DNA of 64,000 nt from positions 51,640-115,639 of the forward strand of contig NZ_MDKE01000070.1 of the NCBI RefSeq assembly GCF_001870485.1, read 5' to 3'. Positions 1-9,192 of the stretch are shown here, one piece after another. Every line of letters starts with the position of its first letter. Position 1 is the first letter of the stretch. A model generated the notes under the pieces. It was not told the origin of the DNA and did no database searches. It saw only the letters and a program-made list of their open reading frames with translations. The translations under genes were made by a program, and so were the position numbers. This DNA comes from Oceanisphaera psychrotolerans. Lineage in GTDB: Bacteria > Pseudomonadota > Gammaproteobacteria > Enterobacterales > Aeromonadaceae.

Positions 1-261
1 GCACAACACCTTGTCACCCGGCTGAACGCCGACGGTGCGCATGGCGATATGCAGCGCATAACCACCCGAGGCACAAGCCAGGCAATAGCGGCTACCCAGG
101 TACTCGGCAAACTCCTGCTCCAGCAGCTCGGTTTCCGTCGGTTCCCCGGCCAGAGAGTTGTACCGGTGCAGACGGCCACTGCGCATGACCGCGATGGCCT
201 GCTCGATACCCTCTTCAGGGATGGGCTCCTGCTGGGTGAAAGACTTGTTGAATTTGATCAT
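1..261 (-). CDS. DegT/DnrJ/EryC1/StrS-type PLP aminotransferase, N-terminal part
   Basis: Only the first 87 codons lie in the window; the gene runs off the left edge. The start is the ATG at 261, just after an AGAGATGTC stretch. The visible protein shows the opening expected for the DegT/EryC1 PLP-dependent family: a short leader, an EEFAEYLGSRYCLACASGG-type segment that places the cofactor phosphate loop, and ALHIAMRTVGVQPGDKV. The catalytic lysine would be outside the window. It follows hpsN by 41 bases on the same strand and is probably cotranscribed with cuyA and hpsN. A role in amino-group transfer on a C3 sulfonate such as sulfopyruvate is inferred from that context only; sugar aminotransfer is the commoner role of the family. 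Confidence 0.8.
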   Translation of the reverse strand, partial: MIKFNKSFTQQEPIPEEGIEQAIAVMRSGRLHRYNSLAGEPTETELLEQEFAEYLGSRYCLACASGGYALHIAMRTVGVQPGDKVLC

Positions 262-302
262 GACATCTCTCCGGGCAGGTGCCGGGCACCTGCCTGTCTC
301 AC

Positions 303-1616
303 TCAGCAATAACGCTTCTGGTTATAAACGTTGAAGTCCCACTCGGTCTCGGGGAAGTACTTGCGCAGGCGCCAGTCACAGGCCCGGGCATGACCTTCCA
401 TGCCTTCGGTACGGGAGATCCGGGAGCCGGCCGCGCTGAACACCAGGTTGGCTTCTTCGCTCAGTTCCTGATAGGTCAGCACCTTCATGAACTTCTGCAC
501 GTTCAGCCCGCCGCTGTAACGGGCGGCCTTCTTGGTCGGCAGTATATGGTTGGTGCCGGAGCACTTGTCACCGTGGGACACGGTGCTGCCTTCGCCCAGG
601 AACAGGGAGCCGTAGTTGTTCAGGTTGGCTTTCCACCATTCCAGATCGTCGGCCAGTATCTGCAGGTGCTCACAGGCCCACTCGTCGCTGATCCTGGCCA
701 CTTCTTCTCGGCTGTCGCCCAGGATCACCACGCCGTGATCACGCCAGGCCGCCTCGCAGACATCGGCATTGGGCATGTCGGCGATCACCTTGGGCATGAT
801 TTCCAGTACCTTCTCACCCAGCTCACGGCTGTCGGTAAACAGCCAGACCGGGGAGTTGGGGCCGTGCTCGGCCTGGGACACCAGATCGACGGCAATGGTC
901 ATGGGGTCGGCATTCTTGTCGGCGATAATGGCCGATTCGGTCGGACCGGCGAACACATCGATACCCACCTCACCGAACAGCATACGCTTGGCTTCGGCCA
1001 CATAGGCATTGCCCGGCCCCACCAGAATATCGGCCGGCTTGCCGGTAAACAGGCCGTAGGCCATGGTGGCGATGGCATGCACGCCACCCATTTCCAGTAT
1101 CACATCGGCACCCGCCACATGCATGGCATAAGCCACGGCCGGGTTGATGCTGTCACCACGAGGCGGTGAACAGGCCACGATAAAGGGCACGCCGGCGGCC
1201 TTGGCGGTCGCCACGCTCATCAGCGCGGAGGCGGCATGGGCATAGCGTCCACCGGGCACGTAGCAACCGGCACACTCGACCGGCAGTACCTGCTGGCCCA
1301 GGCGCACGCCTTCTTCGGTTTCAATCTCGAAGGACTGCAGGCTGTCGCGCTGCGCTTCGGCAAAGCGTTTGATCTGGCGATGGGCAAAATCGATATCGTC
1401 TTTCACCCGCTGGGGCACCTGCTCAATCAGCGCCTGCTTTTTCTCGTCGGACAGAATGAAGTCGCCCTGCCAGTTATCAAACTGCTTGGCAAATTCACGC
1501 ACCACCGGCTCACCCTGCTGCTTGATCCGGGTCAGCATGTCCTTGACCACTGCCTGAATGCGCTCATCTTCCTGCGCTACATCGGCTTCTGCCGCCGCTC
1601 TTTTAAGATATTCCAT
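303..1616 (-). CDS. hpsN: Sulfopropanediol 3-dehydrogenase (HisD-like)
   Basis: 437 residues related to histidinol dehydrogenase. It carries the VECAGCYVPGGRYAH and GPGNAYVAEAKRMLFG signatures, then SQAEHGPNSPVW and SHGDKCSGTNHILPT, which hold the zinc and substrate ligands of the fold. HpsN enzymes oxidise (R)-2,3-dihydroxypropane-1-sulfonate (DHPS) with NAD+ in two steps to (R)-sulfolactate. True HisD would sit in a his operon; here the upstream gene is cuyA and the downstream gene a DegT aminotransferase, so the sulfonate role is preferred. The start ATG at 1616 follows an AGGTG ribosome site. Histidinol dehydrogenase proper is the main alternative. Confidence 0.87.
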   Translation of the reverse strand: MEYLKRAAAEADVAQEDERIQAVVKDMLTRIKQQGEPVVREFAKQFDNWQGDFILSDEKKQALIEQVPQRVKDDIDFAHRQIKRFAEAQRDSLQSFEIETEEGVRLGQQVLPVECAGCYVPGGRYAHAASALMSVATAKAAGVPFIVACSPPRGDSINPAVAYAMHVAGADVILEMGGVHAIATMAYGLFTGKPADILVGPGNAYVAEAKRMLFGEVGIDVFAGPTESAIIADKNADPMTIAVDLVSQAEHGPNSPVWLFTDSRELGEKVLEIMPKVIADMPNADVCEAAWRDHGVVILGDSREEVARISDEWACEHLQILADDLEWWKANLNNYGSLFLGEGSTVSHGDKCSGTNHILPTKKAARYSGGLNVQKFMKVLTYQELSEEANLVFSAAGSRISRTEGMEGHARACDWRLRKYFPETEWDFNVYNQKRYC

Positions 1617-1681
1617 GGTATGACACCTGTTAAAAAGAAAGCTCTAGTCATTCGCAAGGCATGCCGCCCTGCTCTTGCCGA

Positions 1682-1709
1682 CCCGGCCCCTCCGGAAGGA
1701 GGAACCGGG
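1682..1709 (-). other. GC-rich nested hairpin between cuyA and hpsN
   Basis: The 100-base gap between cuyA and hpsN holds an imperfect inverted repeat: outer arms CCCGG (1682-1686) and CCGGG (1705-1709), inner arms CCTCC (1689-1693) and GGAGG (1698-1702). No T-run follows on the minus strand, so it is not a classical terminator. It may adjust the cuyA to hpsN transcript ratio or protect an mRNA end. Confidence 0.4.
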
Positions 1710-1716
1710 CACGTCA

Positions 1717-2727
1717 TTAACAATATTTAGGGAGATTGAAGACATCGCGATAACCGAACAGCGCCTGGGCACCACCGGTATGCAGGAACACGATGTTTTC
1801 CCCTTTCTTGAAATGACCCTTGCGGATGAGATCGATCAGACCCGCCGCGCCTTTGCCGGAGTAGACCGGATCCAGCAGAATGCCTTCATGACGGGCAAAC
1901 AGCTCGATGGCTTCCAGGGTGCTTTCGGCAGGAATGCCGTAGCCTTCGCCCACGTAATCACAGTTGGCGACCACGTCTTCGCGCTTGATGGCGCCGGGGA
2001 TGCCCAGTTTTTCGGCGGTACGCTCGGCCAGACGGAATACGTTGGCTTCCTGCTGCTCGCGAGGTACCCGCACGCCAATGCCCAGCACCGGGATCTGGCT
2101 GTTGCTGCCGTACAGACCCGTCACCAGACCAGCCTGAGTACCCGCCGAGCCGGTGGCGTGAACCAGGTGATCGATGCGCAGGCTGCGATCATTGGCCTGG
2201 CCCAACAGCTCCAGCGCACAGTTGACATAACCCAGGGCGCCAATTTCATTGGAACCGCCACCGGGAATGATATAGGGCTTCTTGCCTTCGGCTTTCAGCT
2301 CGGCGGCGAGTGATTCCATTGCCGCGTTCATGTCGGTGCCGCCCGGATACTTGCGCAGTTGGCCGCCGAACAGCTGGTCCAGCATGACGTTACCGTTGTA
2401 GACGTAATCGACATCCTCGGAGCCGGTGCGATCTTCCAGCAGAATGTGGCAGGGCATCCCCAGCTTGGTGGCAATGGCCACGGTCTGACGAGCGTGGTTG
2501 GACTGGGTAGCCCCCTGGGTAATGATGGTGTCGGCACCTTGTTCCAGGGCATCGGCCATCAGGAATTCAAGCTTGCGGGTCTTGTTGCCACCGCCAGCCA
2601 GACCGGTACAGTCATCACGCTTGATCCACAGGGTGGGGCCGCCCAACAGCTTGGTCAGCTGAGGCATCGGCTCAAGGGGGGTATCAAGATGGGCGAAATG
2701 AAGACGCGGGTAACGGGCCAAAAGCAT
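1717..2727 (-). CDS. cuyA: L-cysteate sulfo-lyase / D-cysteine desulfhydrase family
   Basis: 336 residues of the ACC deaminase/D-cysteine desulfhydrase branch of fold-II PLP enzymes. The Schiff-base lysine is K49 in [12 protein letters not shown], followed by the [12 protein letters not shown] substrate loop and a C-terminal [13 protein letters not shown]. CuyA splits L-cysteate into pyruvate, sulfite and ammonia. Sequence alone does not exclude D-cysteine desulfhydrase; the neighbouring hpsN and the sulfonate genes further on favour cysteate. The ATG at 2727 is chosen over a GTG three codons upstream because GAGGAG lies 8 bases before the ATG. It is transcribed divergently from the LysR gene at 2914, its likely regulator. 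Confidence 0.83.
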   Translation of the reverse strand: MLLARYPRLHFAHLDTPLEPMPQLTKLLGGPTLWIKRDDCTGLAGGGNKTRKLEFLMADALEQGADTIITQGATQSNHARQTVAIATKLGMPCHILLEDRTGSEDVDYVYNGNVMLDQLFGGQLRKYPGGTDMNAAMESLAAELKAEGKKPYIIPGGGSNEIGALGYVNCALELLGQANDRSLRIDHLVHATGSAGTQAGLVTGLYGSNSQIPVLGIGVRVPREQQEANVFRLAERTAEKLGIPGAIKREDVVANCDYVGEGYGIPAESTLEAIELFARHEGILLDPVYSGKGAAGLIDLIRKGHFKKGENIVFLHTGGAQALFGYRDVFNLPKYC

Positions 2728-2748
2728 GGGTAACACTCCTCTGTTATT

Positions 2749-2784
2749 TTGTCAGTTTGAAAAACCTTGTCAGTTTTAAAAACA
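2749..2784. repeat. Two 18-bp tandem repeats in the cuyA leader
   Basis: Two adjacent copies of an 18-base unit beginning TTGTCAGTTT (2749-2766 and 2767-2784), differing at two positions. They lie 22 bases upstream of the cuyA start, inside the divergent cuyA/LysR intergenic region, so they may form a regulator-binding or leader element. Confidence 0.55.
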
Positions 2785-2913
2785 TCGTCGGTACAATCCG
2801 GTAACAGCCCCATACTGAAATAGGATCCCGAGCCCGACCAATGCTATCTTGGCTTAGCAAACGATTACTTTTCGGTATACCCGGTATGAAAATTATACAA
2901 AGGATTGATTTTA

Positions 2914-3822
2914 ATGGAGTTGAAGTGGTTGAAGGACTTTGTGGCTTTGAGCGAGCACGGCAGTTTTTCCAAGGCAGCCGAAGCGCGCTTCGTCACCCAG
3001 CCGGCCTTTAGCCGGCGCATCCGTTCACTGGAAAACTGGCTGGGTATCACCCTGGTCGACCGGGAAAAACATCCGACCACCCTGACCGTAACCGGCCTGG
3101 CATTCGTGGAAGAAGCCAAACGGATGATTCACGACACTTATCGGGTACGCGAGCGATTGCAGGGGCAGGAGTCACGTCAGAGTCTGGTGTTTTTTTCCCA
3201 GCATTCACCGGCGGTGTCCTTCTTTCCCCACTGGATCCAGACCCTGGAGCCGCTGGTCGGCACCACCCTGGTCAAGCTGAATGCCGGTAACCTGCACGAT
3301 GTGATGGAGTCCTTCATGGCGGGTATGGGGGATTTTTTGCTCAGTTTCTCATCCGGCGAAAACATCACCCAGCTATCACGTAACGATACCATCTGTATTC
3401 AGGTGGGTACCGACAAGCTGGTGCCGGTGTCGGCAGTGAATACCAATGGCACCCCGCTCTATTCGATCGACAATCATACTCCTTTCAAACTGCTGGCCTA
3501 CCCCGATGATTCCTATCTGGGCGGCATCATCGGGGAGCAGTGTCTTTCCAAGATACCGCCCGACATTGAATATACGATTGTGTGCGAGAACGCCCTGGCC
3601 GAAGGCCTGAAAGCCATGGCGGTACAGGGCTACGGCGTCGCCTGGCTGCCGTCCAGCCTGATCCAGAGGGAACTGCAGCACGGACAGCTGGTGATACTGG
3701 ACGAGCCACTCCATGCCGTGGAGCTGAAGATACTGCTTTACCGGTTCCGGCATACGGTCAAGCCCGAGGTCGAGCTCTTCTGGAAGTACCTGATCGAACT
3801 CTACAATCACGGTTATTCGTAA
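2914..3822 (+). CDS. LysR-family transcriptional regulator (candidate CuyR)
   Basis: 302 residues with an N-terminal winged HTH (FVALSEHGSFSKAAEARFVTQPAFSRRIRSLE) and a C-terminal periplasmic-binding-like effector domain. The N-terminus and the conserved GYGVAWLPSSLIQ segment resemble the HypT/YjiE subgroup of LysR proteins. The ATG at 2914 is chosen because an AAAGGA site sits about 10 bases upstream; an in-frame TTG at 2905 lies directly on that site. It is divergent from cuyA, the standard arrangement for a LysR activator and its target. Regulation of cuyA-hpsN in response to cysteate or a related sulfonate is inferred. Confidence 0.86.
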   Translation: MELKWLKDFVALSEHGSFSKAAEARFVTQPAFSRRIRSLENWLGITLVDREKHPTTLTVTGLAFVEEAKRMIHDTYRVRERLQGQESRQSLVFFSQHSPAVSFFPHWIQTLEPLVGTTLVKLNAGNLHDVMESFMAGMGDFLLSFSSGENITQLSRNDTICIQVGTDKLVPVSAVNTNGTPLYSIDNHTPFKLLAYPDDSYLGGIIGEQCLSKIPPDIEYTIVCENALAEGLKAMAVQGYGVAWLPSSLIQRELQHGQLVILDEPLHAVELKILLYRFRHTVKPEVELFWKYLIELYNHGYS

Positions 3823-3889
3823 CGGGCCGGGCCGCCGAGACCGGGAGCGACGGGGCGTCTCCCGGTGACCTCAACCCCTGACGGTCATC

Positions 3890-4708
3890 TCAGCCAAGGG
3901 TCACTTCGTAGCCGGTAAACTTGCGCAGGTTAATGACCCCGGTGTCGAACATCAGGTATTGGCCCTTGATGCCGAGCAAGGTGCCCGAGACCACCGGGTT
4001 CTTGTCGAAGTTGTGGCTGGCGATTTTGGTCGGGTATTCCAGCACCGGATAACTCAGCTCCACCACCGCCTCGTCCAGCACAGTCACCGCGTCTTCACCG
4101 TATTTCAGCAGCAAATCGCCGATCTTGTCCTGTATTTCCGGCAGCAGCCGGGCGGCGTCGGCTTTCAGATCCCTGTCGGCGTCGCCGCCCTTGAGCATGG
4201 CACGCCAGTTGGTCTTGTCCGCCACCATTTCGGCCAGCGCCACTTCCACCAGACCGGAAAGCTGACGGGTGGCCACACGCAGAATCGGCAGCGCCTGGGT
4301 GGCGCCCTGATCAATCCAGCGGGTCGGCACCTGAGTGTGGCGGGTAATGCCCACCTTGAGGCCCGAGGTATTCGCCAGGTAGACGATGTGCGGCACCATG
4401 CAGTGACTGTCGCCCCACTCGGGCTCGCGGCAGGTGCCCTCGAAATAATGGCAGGTCTCCGGCTTCATCACGCACATGTCGCAACGGGCCAGTTTCTTCA
4501 TGCAGGGAAAGCAGTGCCCCTGAGAATAACTCTTGCTGGTTTTTCGGCCGCAGGCATCGCAGTAGATGTTGCCGGTGTGTGTCAGGGTCAGCGTCTGCCC
4601 CAGTAGCGGGTTGAGATCGATGCGATGCTCGCCCAACGCCAGCTGGTAGGTGACAGGAGCCGCCAGGGTGGCGGGCATTTTAATCAGGGTGCCGGTGATA
4701 TTGCTCAT
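3890..4708 (-). CDS. DUF2797 family protein
   Basis: 272 residues. Many cysteines lie between about residues 50 and 110 (CDACGRK, CFPCMKK, CDMCVMKPETCHYFEGTC), which suggests a structural zinc or metal site. This is followed by a HIVYLANTSGLKVGITR segment reminiscent of a GIY-like core and an acidic helical C-terminus. It matches the conserved but uncharacterised DUF2797 family of gammaproteobacteria. It stands alone between convergent and divergent neighbours, and no pathway is suggested by context. Confidence 0.8.
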   Translation of the reverse strand: MSNITGTLIKMPATLAAPVTYQLALGEHRIDLNPLLGQTLTLTHTGNIYCDACGRKTSKSYSQGHCFPCMKKLARCDMCVMKPETCHYFEGTCREPEWGDSHCMVPHIVYLANTSGLKVGITRHTQVPTRWIDQGATQALPILRVATRQLSGLVEVALAEMVADKTNWRAMLKGGDADRDLKADAARLLPEIQDKIGDLLLKYGEDAVTVLDEAVVELSYPVLEYPTKIASHNFDKNPVVSGTLLGIKGQYLMFDTGVINLRKFTGYEVTLG

Positions 4709-4848
4709 GCTTCTTTGTTGTCGGTGATGGATTGCCCGGCTACTTTAACAGCCGCCGCCGGCCGGCGCACCCGTCGGGCCGGTCTTTGGCAACCGTGGCC
4801 GGCTGCCGCCATACTCAACGGGCAACCCGCTTCAAGGAGATGGTCATC

Positions 4849-5268
4849 ATGCCTGAGCAGCATTACCCCCGCCTCACCCATATTGCCCTGCATGTACGGG
4901 ATATCGATGCCTGCATCCGCTTTTACTGTGGCTTCTGCGGCATGGTCGAAACCCACCGACGGGAAAAGCCGCCGCAAACCATCGTCTGGCTCGCCGAGCC
5001 CGGCCGGGAGCGGGAATTCATCTTCGTGCTGATGAACGGCGGCGAGGATCTGCAGCTGTCTGCCCACGACTATCGTCATTTCGGCTTCGCCCTGCCCAGC
5101 CGGGCGGCGGTGGACGAGCTCGCTCGTCGGGCCAGGGCCGCCGGTTGCCTGATCTGGCCGCCCCGGGACGAACCCTGGCCGGTGGGTTATTACTGCGGGG
5201 TGAAGGATCCCAACGGCAATTACGTGGAATTCAGTTATGGCCAACCGCTGGGGCTGCCCGAGGACTAG
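4849..5268 (+). CDS. VOC family protein (glyoxalase/bleomycin resistance fold)
   Basis: 139 residues with the paired beta-alpha-beta-beta-beta modules of the vicinal oxygen chelate superfamily: THIALHVRDIDACIRFYCGFCGM at the start and GVKDPNGNYVEFSYGQ at the end. H and E residues sit at the usual metal positions (LTHIALHV, YVEFSY). The start is the ATG at 4849, nine bases after AAGGAG; an ATG at 4840 overlaps that site. Substrate unknown. It is a single gene ending 20 bases from the 3' end of the PhoD-type gene on the other strand. Confidence 0.82.
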   Translation: MPEQHYPRLTHIALHVRDIDACIRFYCGFCGMVETHRREKPPQTIVWLAEPGREREFIFVLMNGGEDLQLSAHDYRHFGFALPSRAAVDELARRARAAGCLIWPPRDEPWPVGYYCGVKDPNGNYVEFSYGQPLGLPED

Positions 5269-5287
5269 TCAGCGCCTCGCCGAACAC

Positions 5288-7225
5288 TCAGCGCTCTTTC
5301 CTGCTCAGGGTCGCCTTTGGCTCCGCCGCCTGCTCGGCGACAAAGTCGACCGCCCCCTCATGGGTGATCTGCCGCACCAGTATCGGCTCGCCGGCCTCGT
5401 TGAACCGGACATAGCCGATGCCGGAGCGATTCAGCAGCCGCTCGCCCCTCGACGCCGATACCGGCGGATGAGGCGTGATCTCCAGCCGCCGCCGCCGGGT
5501 CAGCCAGTTCAGTGGCGAGCGGGGGGCATACAGCCAGCGGTTGAGCCGGTCCAGCACGTCCAGCAGCCGGGCCGGAAATTCGTTCTTGATACCGCTGCTG
5601 GTGATCTGCCAGATATGGGGCTCCCCGCCGCGATACCGCAACTTGATGTCGTACATGAAGGAGTAATGCACGTCTCCCGACAGGATCACGTAGTTGGCCG
5701 GGGTCCGGGCATGGCGGAAGATGTTGAGGATCACGTTGGCGGTGCCCTTATGGGCCATCCAGTTTTCCGCATCCACCAGCAGCGGCTTGCCAAACCAGGT
5801 GAAGATCTTCTGGATCACCTCGATAAGCTTGACCCCGAATACCGGTGTTGGCGACACGATCACCACCGCCTCGTGATGCAGCAGCTCGCCCTGCAGCTCG
5901 GTCAGGGCCTCCCAGTCCATCAGCCCCGAGGGCCGGCCAAAGTTGGACTCGGCCCGCCAGCGCCGGGTGCGGGTATCCAGCACCAGCAACTTGGGACTGG
6001 TCGGCAGGCTGTAGTGCCAGCTCTCGAATTTCAACAGATGATCGATCAGTCGATCCTGGGATTGCGCGGTCGGCCGCTTGCACCAGGCATCGAGCAAAGC
6101 CATCGGTTCATCTTTGAAGGCATCGGGATCGTTGCCCCAACCCTGACAGAGCAGGTAGCCCACCAGCGCATTGCCGATGATCCTGCGCGAAAAAGGATGA
6201 CCATAGGCGCTTTCTTCCCAGGCCGCGGTCAGGTTCCAGTCATCGGTGACATCATGATCGTCGAAGATCATCAGGGTCGGCAGGTGAGCGAGCAGGCGGC
6301 GCACCGCCGGCAATCCCTCCACAAAGGCGGCCAGCCGTTGCCGTTCGGTCTGATATTGCTGCTGTCGTTCCGGGCTCAGTTCCGGCTGCGCGTCGGACAG
6401 GCCGCGCCAGGGCTCCGGTGACCAGACCAGAAGATACATGGCCAGCACCTCGGCCAGGGTGATCAGATGGTTGTCGGCACTGCTGGTGGTGAAGATGGGC
6501 TTGCGCGCCCCTTCGAAGAAACGCTGCTGCAGCGTCTGGTTGCCTTTGATGCTGGGCAACAGCTCGCTGCGACGATAGTAGTTGAGCGGACTGGCGAAGA
6601 GCTCGGCGCTGTCGGCGACCAGGGCGCCCTCCAGGGTTTCCGGATACAGCCCCAGCTCGTCGATCAACTGATGAATGGCGGTGAGCATGGGCCCGGCCAC
6701 GTCGTCCGCATAGATTTGATCCCCACTCAGCATCAGCACCGCCGGGCGACTCAACGGCTGGGCATGGCATTGCTGCAGCCAGGCATCGGCCGCCACCAGT
6801 CCGTCGGGCGCGGCGTGATGGGGTTTGCGACAGGAGCCGTGCAATACCTCGTCCAACCGGCTGCGGATCACCAGACTCGGCAGGCACTCCTCCGGATAAC
6901 ACAGTTCGGCGGCCCAATCGGCCATGCCGTGCCAGTCATCCTGTGCCGACTCACGCCATTGCAGATCGTACGCAATCAAGGTGTCGGCCGGCAGCGGGGT
7001 TTCAAGCGTGATGTCCAGCAGCTGGATAAAACAACGCTCTCCCACCTGCAACTGCTGCTGCCGGTCGCCGGTGATGTCCTGGGGCGGGCTGTCGGGCAAC
7101 AGCAGCCGGAATTGTACCGGCGTCCGGCTGGCCAGCCAGAACACCAGTCGCTCGCAGCTGGCCCGGCGCAGTAGGGGTCCGGCGAGAATGGTCGTATTCA
7201 TGTCGTGTTCGGTAGCTAGATTCAT
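5288..7225 (-). CDS. PhoD-like metallophosphatase (alkaline phosphatase D family)
   Basis: 645 residues. Metal-binding motifs of the PhoD/metallophosphatase fold are clear: LSGDQIYADDVAGP, MIFDDHDVTDDWN and YVILSGDVHYSFMYD, plus TSSGIKNEFP near the C-terminus. There is no Tat or Sec signal, unlike secreted PhoD, so a cytoplasmic location is likely. Large cytosolic relatives are common in marine gammaproteobacteria and act on phosphodiesters or monoesters; the substrate here is unknown. Start choice is uncertain (ATG at 7225 or in-frame ATG at 7201; neither has a good ribosome site). Confidence 0.82.
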   Translation of the reverse strand: MNLATEHDMNTTILAGPLLRRASCERLVFWLASRTPVQFRLLLPDSPPQDITGDRQQQLQVGERCFIQLLDITLETPLPADTLIAYDLQWRESAQDDWHGMADWAAELCYPEECLPSLVIRSRLDEVLHGSCRKPHHAAPDGLVAADAWLQQCHAQPLSRPAVLMLSGDQIYADDVAGPMLTAIHQLIDELGLYPETLEGALVADSAELFASPLNYYRRSELLPSIKGNQTLQQRFFEGARKPIFTTSSADNHLITLAEVLAMYLLVWSPEPWRGLSDAQPELSPERQQQYQTERQRLAAFVEGLPAVRRLLAHLPTLMIFDDHDVTDDWNLTAAWEESAYGHPFSRRIIGNALVGYLLCQGWGNDPDAFKDEPMALLDAWCKRPTAQSQDRLIDHLLKFESWHYSLPTSPKLLVLDTRTRRWRAESNFGRPSGLMDWEALTELQGELLHHEAVVIVSPTPVFGVKLIEVIQKIFTWFGKPLLVDAENWMAHKGTANVILNIFRHARTPANYVILSGDVHYSFMYDIKLRYRGGEPHIWQITSSGIKNEFPARLLDVLDRLNRWLYAPRSPLNWLTRRRRLEITPHPPVSASRGERLLNRSGIGYVRFNEAGEPILVRQITHEGAVDFVAEQAAEPKATLSRKER

Positions 7226-7493
7226 GCCAGCATCATAACGGGGTCGATCACCACAGGAAAGACAAGACGCTCGGGCTGCGCCGAGCCCTGCCGTTATCCC
7301 GGCCTGAAGAGCGAGCCATGTCTGGTCTGAATGGCAGATGCCGGCGCCAGCCCCTTGCTGCCACGAGGGGAGATCAAGGCTGGCAGCCAGGACAAGTCCT
7401 GTGCTGGCGCCAGCCTTTGTCGCCGAACCACTGGCTTCGGCCTCCGCCCTTCTTTACCATGGGTTCAGTGTCTTATCAGGGATCACCACTACC

Positions 7494-8548
7494 ATGCGCG
7501 AAAAACTCGAACAACGCTCTTTTCTGTTTATGCTGCTGTTGGTCAGCCTGCTGTTCGGGTTGCTGCTCAAGCCCTTCTGGGGCGCCATTTTCTGGGCCTG
7601 CGCCATCGGGGTCATCTTCAACCCGCTGCAGGAGCGCATTCTGCGTCTGATCGGCCCCAAACCCAATCGTGCCGCCCTGCTCACCCTGCTCCTCTGTATG
7701 TTCATCGTGGTGCTGCCGGTGCTGCTGATCGCCACCTCCTTTATTCAGGAAGGGCTGGCGCTCTATCAACGTATCGACAAGGGCGAGATCAACCCGGCCG
7801 GGTGGCTGGAACAGATGCGTGACGCCTTTCCGTTGATACCCGAGCTGCTGGAGCGACTGGGCATCGATATCGACAGTATCCGGCAGAAGCTGTCCGAAGG
7901 CGCCGTGGCGACCAGCAAGCTGCTGGCAGAAAAAGCCATCGGTGCCGGCCAGAGTACCTTCGCCTTCGTGATGAACGTGGCCTTGATGCTCTACCTCAGT
8001 TTCTTTCTGCTGCGCGACGGCCACCAGCTGATCGAACTGCTGGTCAAGGCATTGCCGCTGGGGGATGCACGTGAACGCCGGCTGTTCAGCAAGTTTTCGG
8101 AAGTCACCCGGGCCACGGTCAAGGGCAACATTCTGGTGGCCATGGTCCAGGGCGCCTGGGGGGCTTTATCTTCTGGGCGCTGGCGATTCCCGGCCCCTTG
8201 CTGTGGGGAGTGGTGATGGCCTTTCTGTCGCTGATCCCGGCGGTAGGCGCCGGCCTGGTGTGGCTGCCGGTAGCGTTGTACCTCTATGCCACCGGCAACT
8301 GGATTGCCGGCTCGGTACTGGTCGGCTTCGGAGCCCTGGTGATCGGCCTGGCCGATAACGTCCTGCGCCCGTTGCTGGTAGGCCGCGATACCAAGTTACC
8401 CGATTATCTGGTGCTGTTCTCCACCCTCGGCGGCCTGAGCCTGATGGGCATCAACGGCTTCGTGATCGGCCCGCTGGTGGCGGCGCTGTTCCTGGTGTTC
8501 TGGGATATTTTCACCCGCGAATTCAACGGAGAAGATCCGTATCAATAG
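7494..8548 (+). pseudogene. AI-2E family transporter (YdiK-like permease), frameshifted
   Basis: Read as two frames: 7494-8160 and about 8160-8548. Together they make a permease of about 350 residues typical of the AI-2E/YdiK family: two N-terminal membrane helices, a loop domain (about residues 75-150), then membrane segments ending in LSLIPAVGAGLVWLPVALYL and GINGFVIGPLVAALFLVFWDIF. The frame breaks near 8158 in a GCCTGGGGGG stretch; adding one base restores a family-like GALGGFIFWALAIPGPLLW. This is one of nine similar single-base losses in the window and is probably a sequence error. Substrate unknown. The start ATG at 7494 gives the expected hydrophilic N-terminus. Confidence 0.8.
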
Positions 8549-8552
8549 CGAG

Positions 8553-8583
8553 GCGTGAAGCGTGAAGCGTGAAGCGTGAAGCG
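8553..8583. repeat. 7-bp tandem repeat (GCGTGAA)4
   Basis: Four exact head-to-tail copies of GCGTGAA plus three bases of a fifth, beginning four bases after the stop codon of the AI-2E transporter gene. It is not in a coding frame. Copy number of such a heptamer tract could vary between strains. Confidence 0.85.
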
Positions 8584-8634
8584 AGCAAGAATTGGAGCTT
8601 CCTCTTGCCTGCGGCAAGAGGAAAAATACACGGC

Positions 8635-9143
8635 TTAGTCGAGTTCTACGGTCAGCCGGATGGACTCGTCAAAGTAGAATTCGTCACAGTTGTTGCCGGG
8701 ACCGCGCGATCGACCACCAGGAACTCGTCGCCATCGTGCAGTGCCATGATCGGATGATGCCAGACGCCACGGTGATAGTTGACGCCCTGACGACCGCCGG
8801 CGCGGAAGGCGCGCACGGTCGCCGGGTCGATATTCATGCTGCCGTCGCCAACAGGGGCAACCACCAGCAGAAACTCGTGGCCGGACAGCGGGATAAAGGA
8901 CTGGGAACCGAACGGGTGACGTTCCAGCATCTTGATCGGCAGCGGATACGCCAGGGTGTCGGCCCGGAAAATATTGATAATGCCCTCGCCCTGTTCGTCC
9001 AGCTGCACATCACCCAGCTTGTGGTAACGACGGGTAGAACCGTTGTTAATCATGAAGTAATCGCGACCTTCAGACTCGATCACGTCGCCAAAAGGGGCGA
9101 ACGCTTCCCGAGTCAGCGGCTCTATCTTCAGGGTCTTGATCAT
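8635..9143 (-). pseudogene. allA: Ureidoglycolate lyase (AllA), frameshifted near the C-terminus
   Basis: Ureidoglycolate lyase converts ureidoglycolate to glyoxylate and urea, the last step of ring-purine breakdown. The protein begins MIKTLKIEPLTREAFAPFGDVIE and has the cupin signature GVNYHRGVWHHPIMAL with the metal histidines. The frame breaks near 8706: as read the C-terminus is out of frame, but adding one G (GCGC to GCGGC) restores the family ending GPGNNCDEFYFDE and a stop at 8635, giving 169 residues, the normal AllA length. The start ATG at 9143 replaces a longer in-frame extension. It is followed upstream on the same strand by uraD and puuE, in pathway context. Confidence 0.85.
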
Positions 9144-9192
9144 TGCTCCCTCCGAAAAGCATAACAACGGGGTGAAACCACCCCGTCCCTTA

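Noticed and set aside
4732..4848. N-terminal extension of the VOC protein
   Set aside because: The extension lies upstream of the AAGGAG site for ATG 4849 and is Arg-rich, unlike VOC proteins.
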